In this document: piece by piece, positions 24,786 to 36,614 of the stretch | Layout: the number at the start of each line of letters is the position of its first letter | How positions within the stretch are numbered: position 1 is the first letter of the stretch | DNA from: Larus michahellis | Lineage: Eukaryota > Chordata > Aves > Charadriiformes > Laridae | Reading direction: 5' to 3' | Length of the DNA stretch: 64,000 bases | Assembly (NCBI RefSeq): GCF_964199755.1 | Contig: NC_133906.1 | Coordinates: 11,718,001-11,782,000, forward strand | The notes under the pieces: generated by a model | Told to the model about the DNA's origin: nothing | Database searches by the model: none | The model's input: only the letters and a program-made list of their open reading frames with translations | Made by a program: the position numbers and the translations under genes

Positions 24786-27700
24786 TCTTCCTTATGCCCA
24801 ATCTAAACAATTTCCATTTAAAACCATACATCTTGCCCATCTTATTACTGCCATTGCATCTTAGCATCATAGGATATGATAAAATTACATGGGGCACATC
24901 CCTGTGTGGGCTCAAAGTCCATGAATAACACTTCCTCACAATTATGTATACGCTTTATCCTATTAGTAACTGGGACCAAATGTGATAGCTGGCAATACGG
25001 ATAACACTTCACAAAAATCCCCAACACTTCATTTTATTACAGAAGTGGTAAAATAATTGGCATGATTTACCTCCTGCATTGAAAAGGCAGAAACTGTGTT
25101 ATTTGAAATTCCACTATGTGGAATGAGATCATAAAACTATGCGTGAGCAGAATTTATTTTATTCTGCAATGTTTTGACCTGCAGCTGCTTGATAAAGCAA
25201 AGTATTGCACGTACCATGTTTAACTCCAGAAATTGGTACAATATGCTTAAAACAGCTTGATAGGCCTCATAAAACTGAAACCTGGGGTGATACAATTATC
25301 CAAAATACTTCACTACGTATTTTATGTGTAGATATATGCTTTGATTTAAAACCAATACTTCTGTTAAATGTAAATTATAATCATGATTGGCTGTCATTTT
25401 TTTTTTCCCTCTTGATGAACTTATATCACACAAACAGAAATGTAGGATTTCTCAAAAGCACAGTTCAGCCACAGTGTACCAGCTATAGCCTACACTAGCT
25501 GTTCAGCCAAAGGTACGCTTAACTTCATAAGGGCAGCATTTGTTTCACTTCTTTTGCTTCAAATCCAAAGATACTTCATAGATCTCTCAGCTCAGATACC
25601 TTTTTCCTATTTGGAAAAAGGAATTTCTATTTTGAGAGGAGACTGCTGAGTCTATTCTTGATTTTCACAATAACCCAAGGTGTTTTAGGACTTCTGTGGC
25701 TGGGTCTGATAAATCACCCCTTTGAATTGTGGTACAAATATATTCATCTCCCTTAAAGAATGTGACACCTGTCAGTGAATATTTTCTATTCTTCTCTCCA
25801 GCTTGCCTCACATAGAGTTATGTCTACTTTGTTCCAAGTTATTTTCATTTGAATCCCAATCTAGTATGCCAAACATATCTATGATTACAGTATGTGTCTT
25901 CTAGCGTTTGAGCCTGTGGTAAAGAAAGTTGGAGTGATACTGAAAAGAGCCCAAGTATTCATTGGAGAGGTTACTTGGCAGGGATGAGAGTTGGGTACTT
26001 GGGTCCGTCTTCAATATACATCTAGAGCAGACAAAACTTATACGACAAAGGGGACTGTTCAGTTATGTATTACTTTAAGCCTAATTTCATATTTAAAGTT
26101 TAATTGGGTTAAATGATGTTTCTCTGAAATCTCTCTTGGGAGAGGAAATTAAGATGTGTTATTATGAATAATCTGAATGTTGGTTAAAGCTGCTGAAGTG
26201 TTCTTAGTCAAACCAGAGCTACGAATTCTCAGCCTCTCACTGCCCACCCGTTACCACGGCATTCTAGTATGTGTGTGGCGTTGTTCAAAGAGCAAGAAAA
26301 AACATCAGTACATTAATTTATTCATTCGTCAAGATAAAAGGCAGTATGGCTGATTAAGATTCCAAGAGCAAATAGAATCCTGTTTCATTATGTTTTTCCT
26401 AAGTCCCCAGGCTCAGCTGTAAGTACATCTCCATGAATTCACATACCCTGGGAGACATACCTGTCTCCTACTTTCTGCTCCTGTTGCAGTCAGTGGCAAA
26501 GTTCACTTTTACTTTAGCACTGTATAGAGGTGCTGGTAAAGCAGTTTTCAACTGAAGGCACTTTTTCATGTTTCAAGTAAGATCTTTTTTGACTGCAACT
26601 TGGTAGACAAGTGGTAACTATTCGATTGGAACTTCTTGTTATAGGGAAGGAAAACGGAGAGCTCAGTCCAACAGGTTTTCAGTGGTTGTCTGTAAAGTTA
26701 TTTCACATAAGTGTTTCCCTGAGTTTTGCTATTTCAAATACCTCCTGTATTTGGTGGCCTTCATATTAAGCAGCTGTTGCATAATTACTAGAGCTATATG
26801 CGTATTCTTCTGTAATGAGAACTGCTGGGAGATGCATTAATGACAGACTAAGTGACTGTTGCACAGATGCGTGCTGTACAGTCAAAGTGGACAGCAGCAT
26901 CTGGGGCTGGAAAAGAGGTAGCTTTTTTCTGTCTTTTGGAAAGTACTTGCACAGTAATTGCAATGGGATTTTTGAACAAGTGGTAAGATCATTGGGGCAG
27001 ACAACATCTTAATTTTTCCTGTCTTGTCCCTACGCTATGTAATAAGTAACTGAGGAAGCCTTAATTCTGAGGGTTCCTTTGTGTGAGAGATTTGCTGCTC
27101 TCGATTTGAACTGAAATATTATTGATGAAATAGGACCTTTTGTTCTGAAATGCAGGTTTGAATTCTGTAGGCCATATCCATCTCCATACATTAAAAGGAG
27201 ATTTGTTAGTGTATTTTGCCTGCTTTGCTTTGGCATATTGATGGTAAATCCCTTTTGATTTTCTGGCTAAACAAGGTCTGTGGTTGCTCTCAGTCATACA
27301 AACACTGCTCCACAGCTGGAGCATGCCAGGGAATGTGGCCTACAGTTTGCAAATGACCTATCTCTATCAACTTTAGTATTAAGCTGCTGCCATAATGTCC
27401 TGATGCTGTCATTGTAGCACTTTGGAGAAGAACAGCGACGATTAAAGGGCCACGAGAAACGCTGTGCGTTCAAACGAGGGTTTGGTCAGGTTCACTGAAA
27501 CAGCCTCAAAATTCCCTCTTGGGTTAAAACATAGAGAAATGCAGTTCCTTTCTTTCCCTTCCTCCTACTGATGCATGCAAGTTTTTGTTGAGTTAAACAG
27601 ACTTTTATATTTGCAGGTCTTTACTCTTTTTTGCTCTATACTTCTATTTGAGCACAGGAGATTATGATTCTGTTTGTTTTGTTCTTGAAGTAGAAAATGA

Positions 27701-28298
27701 AAATTAATGTGCAACCTGACAATAATGCAGGAAAGCTTTCCTGGAATTTAGCATCAGAGCACTGATCATTGTTCCTGCAAAGCTTCACCACTGTCGCTGC
27801 AGTATGCACTGCCCCCTTCTTTGCAGTCTTCATTTTTCAGCACTTTGCCCACCTCCGAAGAGATAAACCAGATATTTTCCAACATTGCAAAACAGACCTC
27901 CAGATATTATCTCTGCTAGCAGCCACAAATGGGAATAATAATGCTACCAAATGAAAGTGAATAAGGGATAATGATGGTGGTAATTGTCTAATATCCAGAA
28001 TTATATTTTTTATGGTTAACAACCAGATGTTAAAACCCCAGTGGTTGTATTAGTTAGGTATTGACATTCCTTGCGTCATTTGTGAGCTGGGATCTTATCC
28101 TCTTGAAGGCATAGGCACTCATTTATTGCCCTGTGCCAGACTGTAAGATACTGCATGCTAAAAATAAATCCTTGTGATTAACATCTTGCATTGCCTGTGT
28201 CTTAGATTTAGTGGCCAGTACCTTGCCTTATTCTGTAGCTAGAAAGTACAATTTATTTGGAAGCTCAATAGCCTTAGAGACTTTCTGGAATTATAAAC

Positions 28299-29035
28299 AG
28301 AATAGAACAGTTCAGTTGGAAGGGACCTACAACAACCATCTAGTCCAACTGTTTGACCACTTCAGGGCTGACCAAAAGTTAAAGCATATTATTAAGGGTA
28401 TTGTCCAAATGCCGCGTAAACACTGACAAGCATGGGGCATAGACCACCTCTCCAGGAAGCCTGTTCCATTTGACCACCCTCTTGGTAAAGAAATGCATCC
28501 TCAAGTCCAGTCTGAACCTCCCCTGATGCAGCTTTGAACCATTCCCAGGCATCCTGTCCCTGGATCCTGGGGAGAAGAGCTCAGTGCCTCCCTCTCCACA
28601 TCTCTCCTCAGGAAGCTGTAGAGCAATGAGGTGGCCCCTCAGCCTCCTTCTCTCCAAAGGAGACCAACCCAGAGTCCTCAGCCGCTCCTCAAAGGGCATG
28701 CCTTCCAGCCCTTCACCAGGTTGGTTGCCTTCCTCCGGACCCATTAGAGGACCTTCACATCCTTCTCAAATGGTGGGGCCCAGAGCTGCACACAGAGCTC
28801 CAGGTGAGGCCGCACCAGCGCTGAGACAGTGGGACCAGTGGTCCCTCTGTGGACCAGCCGGTCGTGCTGTGTTTGATGCCCCCTGGGATGGGGTTTGCCC
28901 TCTTGGTGCCAGGGCCCGCTGCTGGCTCCTGCTGAGCTGCTGCCCACCAGCACCCCCAGGTCCCTTTCTGCAGGGCTGATCTCCAGCTGCTCCTCTCCCA
29001 GCTTATACTTGCGTTGGGCATTACTCCTTCCCAGG
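28299..29035 (-). mobile_element. CR1 LINE, 5'-truncated, subfamily with TTCTATTC-type 3' end
   Basis: Minus-strand CR1 of about 735 bases. Its 3' end reads CCAACTGAACTGTTCTATTC instead of the ATTCTATG octamer repeats of the other copies. The minus strand still encodes the ORF2 C-terminus ([42 protein letters not shown] then stop), with frameshifts further upstream (QLWAPPF, FEERLRTLGWSPLERRRLRG). It is very similar to the copy at 36372-36614. The 5' limit near 29035 is approximate. Confidence 0.93.
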
Positions 29036-32000
29036 GGCGGAATCCGACAGGATAGATGAGACTAGATCATCAAAAGCAATGCATTTTTTTTACTTGAGCA
29101 CCGAGCCCATTACTGAGACATCAGCTGCTAAAACTCCTCACAGGTGTGGACTAGAAAAAAAGAAGCTGCCAAAGAAGAGGCTGTGGCAGCAATCTGTGCC
29201 TGCTGTCTTAGTTATTGCTAGTACCTGAACTGGAGGTTTCTCATTCAGAAACTTGAGATGTTAAAGTGTAAACCCAGGGATGCAGGACCTGACTATTTTA
29301 AAGCCACTTAGACCATTAAAAGTGAAGACAGGACTGGTGCTATTTTTGAAAAACATGAGGTAAGTGTCCCCACTCCACATGGGATTTGGAGCCCAGGCAC
29401 TGCTGAGAGCTCCTTGTGAATGTTTTGGCACACTATTACCTTTATAACTGGTTGTGCATTCCCACAGATGGTAGCTTTGGGAGACTCTTGTTCTCTGTAG
29501 ATCAGGTGCAGAGGAGAAAACAAAATATATCCCAAACAGTGGGTTATACTCTATTGTGGCCTGTCAGAGCAAACAGCACTCTGATGGATAGGAATTTAAA
29601 TGCTTTCTGTTTTTCCCATCACTAATGAAAAAAAAAGGTTTTTTTCAACTGATAATGATTTTATTTGTTTTAAGGAAAATATTACAGCTGGAATTTTCAT
29701 GAAGCCTGGGAGAGTTTTGGGGCCAAATTCCACTGAATATTTGGGTGCAAAATGTGCAGGAGGAGGCATTCTTAGTCTGTTTTTTGGGTCCATTTCTGTT
29801 GTGTGTTTGAAGGCCAGATGATGAAAGAGTCATTGAGATGAGCTGATTTCTGTGCCCTTGTGAAGGCTTCTATGAGCATGTGTTTGGTTTTAGTTTTGCC
29901 TTTGCAAGATGCCTGCGCGGTGATCCCTACCACTTTGAATTAATGTAGGTTTCCTTGTTCCTCCGGAGGTGCAGCGTGTGTTTTTGTTCATTCATAGTCA
30001 AGGTTATTCCTATGTTGCGAATTCGGGATTTTGTGTGTGGATGGCAAACACTTCCTAAGGAGTGAGTCAAATTTAGCTCATGAGACACTTTGCTTTGCTG
30101 TAAGGAGCAGTTATGCTTTAGGATATGTTTTAAAGGGATTTTGATTGATTTTTGAGATTCTGTGGAAACTGACATCCTACTGCTTTTCTAAAATGTTACT
30201 GTTCAGGTTTGCATTTGTACCTGCTTGCTAAATACAGGCATAAAAACCATTGCGCTTTGACCTTTAAGTAAGCATTCCAACTGTGTTTCGGGGAGCTCAC
30301 CCACACCGCCCTCGATCTAAACCGTACCTTCAGGGTAACGAAGGAGGAGGAGATGGCTGACAGCGGCCTGGGGCTCGCACTGCAGGGCCTCCCCGGGCAC
30401 TCCGGCATCCACAGTCCTCAGCTGTTCTTGTTCCCGTATCACCAGATCAATTCCAATTTGCTGCATTTTCCTAAGTATGCTGAGGCCTTATTTCTCATCT
30501 GGCTGTGCTGTGTGGAGATGACCTAGAAAGTGCAGACAGCTGCAAAACCCCAGCTCTCCTCAGCTCTGCTGTGGTGTGTAACCTGTCGTGCCACAGCCAG
30601 GCCCGTCAAACTGCGTGTTCCAGCATGCTTACCTTAAGAGGTGACAAAAGTTTTAGACGCTTCTCAAAACAACAGGTGATTTTTGTCTATTTCTGACACA
30701 GGAAAGGTGCCTGGAAATAGGTACTGTTTGAAGCCTGCTGCTGTGGTGAAGGTGTCGTGGCAGTGGGCTGACTGCCCATGGCGGCCTTGTGCAGTCGATA
30801 GCCCATGGCATGGCCATGGCGGGCGGCCCATCCTGCTTGGCTGTGAGCTGGGCTCCCTTGGCAGAGGTGCGGCTCTGTCAGCACGAGAAGCTGCAGAGGT
30901 CGTCGGGCATCATGTGGCTCTCCAGGCGGGTGTTCTGGAAAGCTGGTTCAAGAAGGTGGTGAGGTGGGTGGCCAGGAGGAAGCAGCTGAGGGAGAGACAG
31001 AAAACAAAGGGGCCTGGATGCACGGAGGTGTGCCAGTATGGGTGGCTTGTCTCCTTCAGCCACGTGGAAAGGCAGCAGTGCTCCGGAGTGTGAGCCTTCT
31101 TGTTTTGGAAATGCTGAATGCATTCTCATGGCTGGATGCCTGGGTGTACATGATTAGCAGTTAACAATCTGCGTGTCTTCCCCCCACCCTCCCCTGTCCC
31201 CCATCCTAAACCTCCCTCGGGCACGCAGGAGGAGGAGCAGCAGCATGTGAGAGTGTAAAGTGGTCGGGGCAGAGGGATTGCTGGGCCTGATCTCTCTTCA
31301 CTTTTTATTTGAAACTAATTCCTCATAAGAAAAAAGGTTCTTCTTGGAATACTAAGAAATTTTGAAAATATAGCTGCATGTCTTCTTCAGATGAGGTGAG
31401 AAGGAAACTCTAAGTCCCAGAGGTATCTATTTGCTATAATTGCATTTCTTTTTTTCCATACAAGTGGAAAGTTAGTTTTGCGCTGATAGATCAAAAATGG
31501 GATTGGCTGTATTCTTCCCTTCTGCATTTTGGCTTCTCTGAGATCATGTTTTGCAGATTGTTTCTCTTGTTTTTCAAAACAGCTGTAGGCAAGAGTGATG
31601 GGAGCACAATGTATTTTTATTTTTTTTTTTGTGGCTTGTTAGGCAGGTCCAATCTTCTGAGTCACAAATTGGTAGTGAAACCCTCCTATGTAGCCTGTGG
31701 ATGTGACAGTTGAAACCTGAGGTCAACAGGGAGAGTAAAGTACATCCTAGTCCCACAGAGGATAGCATGCCCAGGATTATTTCCCTGGAGCTAGAAGGAG
31801 CTTGGGACTACTGCTTTAAAGTGATCTGATGTAGGTTTGCACTGTTGGCAAAGTTTTGGAATTCATAGACAAAGAAAAACTACCAAGTAACTACTAGGTG
31901 GAAAAGGCATAGTCTGAAGTTACGTCATTAGATGTACGCACTTGAATGTAGGTCTGTATGTCTAGCCAGACATAAATGGTGTATAACGTATTCACCAGGG

Positions 32001-34405
32001 CAGGGGCAAAATTTACATTATGCATGTTATTTTCTAAGTGTGTGACCTTGACCTTCTTTGCACCCACAGCCAAGTTACATCCACCATGTGTAGTATGTTT
32101 GTCCCCTACATGAAGTTCATTTTGCATATACAATTCAGGCATCCCGTTTCAAGTGGATCTTATACGTAATTCATGGAAAATGCAAACCCATGATTCAGAA
32201 GACAAAAATGGTTTGGCTGGATTCCTCTAATGCACTTTATTACGGTAAAACGAGATCAAATGATTAAGACTCTTACTACAAATGCGGAGAGTCAAGCAGG
32301 GAACTGTTGCAATGCTGTAAGAGAACGATGGCCTTGGCTGTTTTCCTGACAAGGCCCTGGGCAGTTTCTGTAATATAAATACGGGCTCACCTGTCACATG
32401 TGCAAACTGGAGCATATATGCCTATGGCTATTTGATTGGTACGTGCTCATGTCTCTTCATACTCGACTGAGCTTCCCCCACAGAGTGTGACGTTTCTCTT
32501 GTGCTTTACTGTTACACCAGTGAGACTGGGAAGGCATTTTCTGCAACTTGTCTAGTTCATTGGAAACCAAAACAGAGAAAGGAGCCAATTTTGACCTTTC
32601 AACTCTCATGACAAAGGCCTTCCCTAAAGAGAGACTGTTTTGAAATAGCCTGACCCCAACTTGTCGAATTAACATTCAGTATGATGATAGTGATTTTTAC
32701 ATATTTACAGGGGAAGACAGCAAGAGGGCTTTCTACTGATGCTTTTTTAGAAAGTATCTTCCATGTAACTATAGAAACCACAGTACAACTTGGTGCATTT
32801 CCCCCAGATTCACCTCTGGACTGCCTTGGACATCAGACTCTTGTTCAGTGCCCCTGTTTGGGGCTAAGCGCACCTGGTGGTTACACTCAGAAGGGCATCC
32901 AGTGAAATGTCTCTGAGCGCAGTTTGCATGAGCTTCTAGCCTTGAAAAATACAGTGGGAAGGCTTTCGTATAGGCTGTGAAACTCCACCCTGCCCCATAC
33001 TTTCATATATCTTTAGCTGGATTGTTTTGTCCTGGATCCTTTTAGATGAGGGGTATCACTTTCCTTATCCTGATGTGAACAAGCAAGTGTGTCTCTGAAC
33101 TGACTGCAAAGGCAGCTTCAGGGGACAAGTCCAGGTGGGAAATTTCTGTTACCAGATGAGACCTGGCCCTACTGATCTGTCCTGGTTTGTCTCACCACTT
33201 CAGAGGCTGAAGACTGTTTAGCCTAAGATCATGCTAGGCTTCCAGTGTGATCTCGGGGAAAGCAGCCTGCAGAGTGTTCAGGTCCTGCTCAGACTTGCAG
33301 CAGCAGAGTAAGGTCTGGGGTCTGACTGTAGCCATGAGCATGGATGCCTGACTGAGGTGGATTTGGGTTCTCTTGGCCAAACCTGGCAAGGTTCAGCTGT
33401 CAGCGGCCATCCCAGAGCCACGTCTTCACCTGCCGAGAATTCTGAGTGACTGCCCATGTGCTGACAGAGCACATCTGTGTTTTGTGTTAAGGAATTGCTC
33501 ACCCCGAGGGTGGTTAACTGGGCTTTCCAGGGAAAGGGATGCCTAGCTTAAAAATAAATTTGAAATGAAGCAGTTGTTCCCAAGGCCTTAGCAGCAGGAT
33601 ACACACTGCAAGAGGGAGAAAAAAGTGTTCAAAGCCAGCTGCATTCCCCTGCTTTTTTCACCTTCAGCCTGAAATTAGGTTTTAGGGTGTAATCAATAGG
33701 TAAATGAGTGATAGGAGAGGGATTGGACTGTCCTTTGTATTCTTTGCCTCTGAGATACAGGTGTACCCTGTGGAGGCTTTCTGTCTCTGTACGGAGACCT
33801 GTATACTTCATAGACAAGGTACTAGGCATCCTTGACTGCTTTCCTGCTCTGGACGATATAGTGCAGGGGCAATTTAGCAGAGAATAAAAGTGTGAAAGCT
33901 ACTGATGAAAATGATTAATTGATCCCAAACATCCCTGAAGCAGAGGCACAGGGCTTTGTAATACTTTGGTATCTCCATCTACCTGAGGGCCCAGAATGCT
34001 GGGATTTAATAGGGTAGAGGTGAAGTCCTCATTTCTTCTTTCCGAGGTGTTTCTATTCCTAGGTGTCTCTTGTAAAGACAGAGAAAGGTGTTTCTCCTCT
34101 TTGATAATATGCAAGGGCTGGTTTTGTAAATAAACTGTTAATTGGCTTGGAGAAAACAAAGCAACCAATGACTAGAGGAGAAAGGGAGAAAAATGGACTA
34201 GCCATAGATTATAATTGGGAGCAATGTTCAGAGCAGATTCTATTGTGATGTCAGATAAAGGATAATGTGTTTTCTGGGAGTGTGTGTAGGTGTAGTTTTC
34301 CTCTATACTTTTACTAGCATATTACCAAACCCAGGTATTAACAAGAAGGTAACCTAGAATGCCATGGAAAAGAAAGAACTAGAGCAAACAGCAAATAAAG
34401 GAAAT

Positions 34406-34423
34406 AAAAAAAAAAAAAAAAAA
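34406..34423 (+). repeat. Poly(A) tract, 18 bases
   Basis: Homopolymer A run preceded by A-rich sequence containing AATAAA-like words. No recognised retrogene lies upstream. Confidence 0.9.
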
Positions 34424-34776
34424 GAATTTAAAAACGAAAGCATGGAAGCCAAAAGAAAAGTAATAGGAAGGGGTGAAATTTATAGGAAGGAAGGAAAACA
34501 GAAGATTAGAGACTAGGTAGGAAGAAGCTTCTAGTGGGATTGTTCATCCAGTTGTGATTGTCTTTTTACGTTCAGTTTTAAAGATTATGGAGTGCTTTCC
34601 TTGAGGCATTTATGTTCTTTATGGCTTGTTCTGCCACAGGAAGCAGCACACCATTATCCGCATGCTCAATGCTTGTCATACTATGAGACTAATATTTGCT
34701 TGAGACCTCTGGGAGTGTGAATATAAATAAACTTCTTCTACTTGCTTATATCGTGCAGTTGAGCTGGAACTGATTT

Positions 34777-34884
34777 AAAAAAAAAAAAACCCCAAAAAAC
34801 CCCAAAAAACAAAACCAACAAACCACAAACCCACACAATTAAAAAGCCCCAAACCCACAAAAGCCCAACCAACAAAAAAACCCT
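34777..34884 (+). repeat. A/C-rich tract with CCCCAAAA words
   Basis: A 13-A run, then about 95 bases of almost pure A and C, including two copies of ACCCCAAAAAAC. The complementary strand is a G/T-rich string with GGGGTTTT words resembling G-quadruplex or telomere-like sequence of ciliates, although here it is most likely a decayed poly(A)-type low-complexity tract. Confidence 0.88.
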
Positions 34885-36371
34885 GCAGATTCAAATATGT
34901 CTTTTCATACAATAGCAGTTCTAAATTCAAGTGTAGCTATGATCTCTTGCTGATAAATACTCCACAGCCTATAGCAGTGTGTTACTACTTCTCATAAAAA
35001 GTGGCAAATTCTTCAGTGAATTCATTTAGATTTTCATTCAAGATGCGTTTCAAAAGAAATGTGTGCAGCTGTTACTTCAGAATTTACCGGATGGATTTTC
35101 TGTGAAGAGGGGCAAAATGGAATCTTTCCTTGTGAGCTTCAAAATGCATTTATTATGCTTTAGGAATGGGTTTAATCCTGCCGTGTTGGATGAAAATCTG
35201 CACATAGGATTTAAAAAAAAAAAAATAAAAATTTTTTTAAGCCCTCTTTTGTTTAACCAGAGGTTTTCATAGCTCCAAGGGCTCCAACAATAATTCCTAC
35301 AGATTATACTGACACGTGCTGGTAGAGGGCAAAGCTGATAGGAGACACTCCAGCTGCTATTGTACTTGACAGTCATTCATCGTAAATAATTCTGCTGGTC
35401 TTTCTGCTTACAGACATCTGACAGATGCTTCTTGCAATCTCTAAATAGTTTCATTGTCACATAGATTACCAGCTTTTGAAACAGTTATTAGGATCATGTT
35501 ATTCCCACAATATGGGAACACTATGGTGTTTTTAATTTCCTTGAATTGATGTGTCTTACGGCATCAACACTGTGCCCTATGTACTTCATAGAGAGGTTTA
35601 TATACACTGAAGGCTGCATCCCACTGAAATCAAAGGAATTTATTTAGGGTACTAAATTGTTTCTTCTTAGACTTAAAATTTAGGATTTGATCATGTGTAC
35701 TGCTGAGACCAGTACCTCTTGCTGGCTTCATTCAGTCCTTTGGAATTGAGAGTGCTCAGTGTGGTAAGGACATGGTAGCCGGTGAATTAGACTCTGAATT
35801 TGCCTAGATTTCCACAGCAGACTGCAGGGATAGTGCTCTTCTGTAATACAATTAGCATCCTGTAGGGAGTATGTGGTATTGCAAGTTACCAGGGATTTTT
35901 ATGAAAGGTTATTCCCTCACTGCCGTCCACAAGAGTCTGCGAGTAAAAAGCAGATACTTAGAAAAACTTTGACATAAAAGTCAAGCTTTATGCATTAAAA
36001 GTAGTATGATGGAGAACTGACAAACTCACTGGGCCCTTCCCTCTGAAAGAATTGTAGGCCACCTTGACAGGTGAAAAAATACAACTTTGGGCATCCAGGT
36101 ATCACAACGCTCTTTCAATGAAAAAGAATTCCACAGAAGGAAGATAATTCTTGCCTAAAATATTAATTTACTCAGATTAAATGGAAGTTCCAGTGAAAAA
36201 GCAGTTTCAGCGGTACATCTTTTTGACGGACCTCACTCTTTAGAGCTACTCTACATAAAATATAGTAATAACATCTTTACAATTACATATCTCTCCATGT
36301 CTCAATGGGATACTCATTCAAATCAATAGACTAAATTTGCAAGGCTGATCTGGTCTGTTACCCTTTGTGTT

Positions 36372-36614
36372 AGAATAGAACAGAGTAGTTCAGTTGGAAG
36401 GGACCTACAATGACCATCTAGTCCAACTGCTTGACCACTTCAGGGCTGACCAAAAGTTAAAGCATATTATTAAGGGCGTTGTCCAAATGCCTTGTAAACA
36501 CTGACAGGCATGGGGCATAGACCACCTCTCCAGGAAGCCTGTTCCATTTGACCACCCTCTCGGTAAAGAAATGCTTCCTCAAGTCCAGTCTGAACCTCCC
36601 CTGATGCAGCTTTG
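36372..36614 (-). mobile_element. CR1 LINE 3' fragment, same subfamily as 28299-29035
   Basis: Minus-strand element of about 243 bases ending in CTGTTCTATTC. It matches the copy at 28299 almost base for base up to the word CTGATGCAGCTTTG, where it is truncated at about 36614. It encodes [20 protein letters not shown] and [10 protein letters not shown] then stop. Confidence 0.93.
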
